This document shows, piece after piece, positions 63,158 through 64,000 of a DNA stretch of 64,000 nt. The position numbers were made by a program, and so were the translations under genes. Each line of letters starts with the position of its first letter. The stretch's first letter is position 1. Source of the stretch: Semisulcospira habei (Eukaryota > Mollusca > Gastropoda > Semisulcospiridae); assembly GCA_036245525.1 (NCBI GenBank), contig BTPG01000005.1, positions 117,410,119 through 117,474,118 of the forward strand. Reading direction: 5' to 3'. Below the pieces are notes generated by a model. That model was not told where the DNA came from and did no database searches. It saw only the letters and a list, made by a program, of their open reading frames with translations.

Positions 63158-63817
63158 CAAATGTTGTAATGTAAGATGTTGCAATTGATGTACCGTGGTC
63201 TCTCGTGCTCACACATATAACCTTCGTTCTTATTTCATGGTTACACAATCAGTAACTCAATCTTGTTTTGTTCGCGTCTTGTAGTTGAAGTCCACATCAT
63301 GTAATTAGTTGTACACTGATAGTCCATAAGCTAGCAGGATCTACCGTGCACCCCCCCCCCCTCCCCCCCAGTACTCAATAAGATGGGTTTCAAAGTGTAC
63401 CTTAGTATGTCATCCTGAGATGTTTAAGCCATGTTCCCCCGAAAATCTATAGGAACACACCAGAGATATAACCGATGGCGCAAGGGTACCCCCATTCACG
63501 CTCTTTGCGGTTGCTAAAATGAGGTTGAGAAACATTTTCCTCTAAATAAATGAAGAGTTCATTCGAAAGCCCAAATCAGACACTATTATGTTAAGGCACA
63601 CCTTCTGCGTCCTCTGCAAAAAAAAACAGAATGAAAAAATATTGAATCTCTGGCTCACAGTGAAGGTATGTGTGCACCCAGTAAACAGCCATTTCCGCAA
63701 AAAAGACAAAAATATGTATCAGATGCCTGCAGACATTTTTTATAGCACTGGTAGTCTATTTTCAGGCTTACATCATTAAAACAGGATGTCACAATTATTA
63801 TAAACTTAACTAGGTGA
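63158..63817. other. no gene seen; poly-C tract
   Basis: A C run lies near 63,351-63,369. No exon or ORF of a known family was found. Confidence 0.5.
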
Positions 63818-64000
63818 TTCCCACACTCATCAACAAATGCAGGACAAGACCACGAGGCTTGCTGACATCTCGTCCCAAGTGGGCCTCACCATTCACAAAC
63901 AGAAAACAAAGACAATGAGGCTGAACGCAACCAGGGAAGAACCAGTCTTGCTTGCTGGCACCCCGTTGGAGGAGGTGGAGTCCTTCACCTATCTCGGGAG
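63818..64000 (+). pseudogene. RTE-like LINE reverse transcriptase, second copy, cut by the window edge
   Basis: Begins abruptly at cccacactcatcaac and encodes [28 protein letters not shown] and [13 protein letters not shown], nearly identical to the inverse of about 35,365-35,555. It keeps two bases missing from the other copy, so its frame is intact across this point. It continues beyond the window. Confidence 0.85.

Noticed and set aside
1..64000. CRISPR arrays, bacterial operons, tRNA or rRNA genes
   Set aside because: No regular spacer-repeat arrays and no recognisable tRNA or rRNA; gene structure is eukaryotic.

Overview
This looks like animal (metazoan) nuclear DNA, most likely from a marine invertebrate and plausibly a mollusc. 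The phylum is inferred from repeat content and is not proven. The sequence is AT-rich, with spliced genes, long introns and dense transposons. There is no bacterial gene organisation.

Host frame. From 47,556 down to 1,424 (minus strand) lie six phase-compatible exons of NASP, the histone-chaperone TPR protein. The remaining exons run off the left edge. A BTF3-like (NAC beta) gene starts head-to-head from 47.8 kb on the plus strand. NASP intron 4 is about 29 kb and intron 3 about 10.7 kb; both are swollen by transposons.

Centrepiece. At 9,308-26,710, inside NASP intron 4, sits a 17.4-kb, apparently intact Maverick/Polinton-type virus-like element. It has 572/551-bp terminal inverted repeats (identical by eye except for a poly-C length difference), 5'-AG/CT-3' termini and a perfect 6-bp target duplication (CTACAC). 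Fourteen compact open genes include a protein-primed type B DNA polymerase, an rve integrase, an A32/FtsK-type packaging ATPase and a candidate short double jelly-roll major capsid protein. The others are small membrane, coiled-coil or unknown proteins. Most starts carry an A/T-rich box ending in (AATA)AAAATG. I recognise no adenain-type protease. Together the genes could replicate (PolB), integrate (integrase), package (ATPase) and enclose (capsid-like proteins) a linear DNA genome.

Nesting. The Maverick interrupts the reverse transcriptase ORF of a CR1/L2-like LINE. The LINE lies in a TIR element (7,226-27,478), which lies in another TIR element (6,800-28,000), which split an older interspersed repeat. 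A small TIR element (25,302-25,913) later entered the Maverick.

Rest of window. 28-47 kb holds repeats, an RTE-like LINE fragment, several TIR elements (piggyBac-like, pogo-like, CAG...CTG-ended) and one copy (A) of an Arg/Lys-rich gene family. 48-64 kb holds BTF3 exons, a small unknown spliced gene, a second frame-damaged family copy (B), a TTAA-flanked element carrying a decayed Mutator/Kolobok-like transposase fragment, further repeats, and the start of another RTE copy at the right edge.
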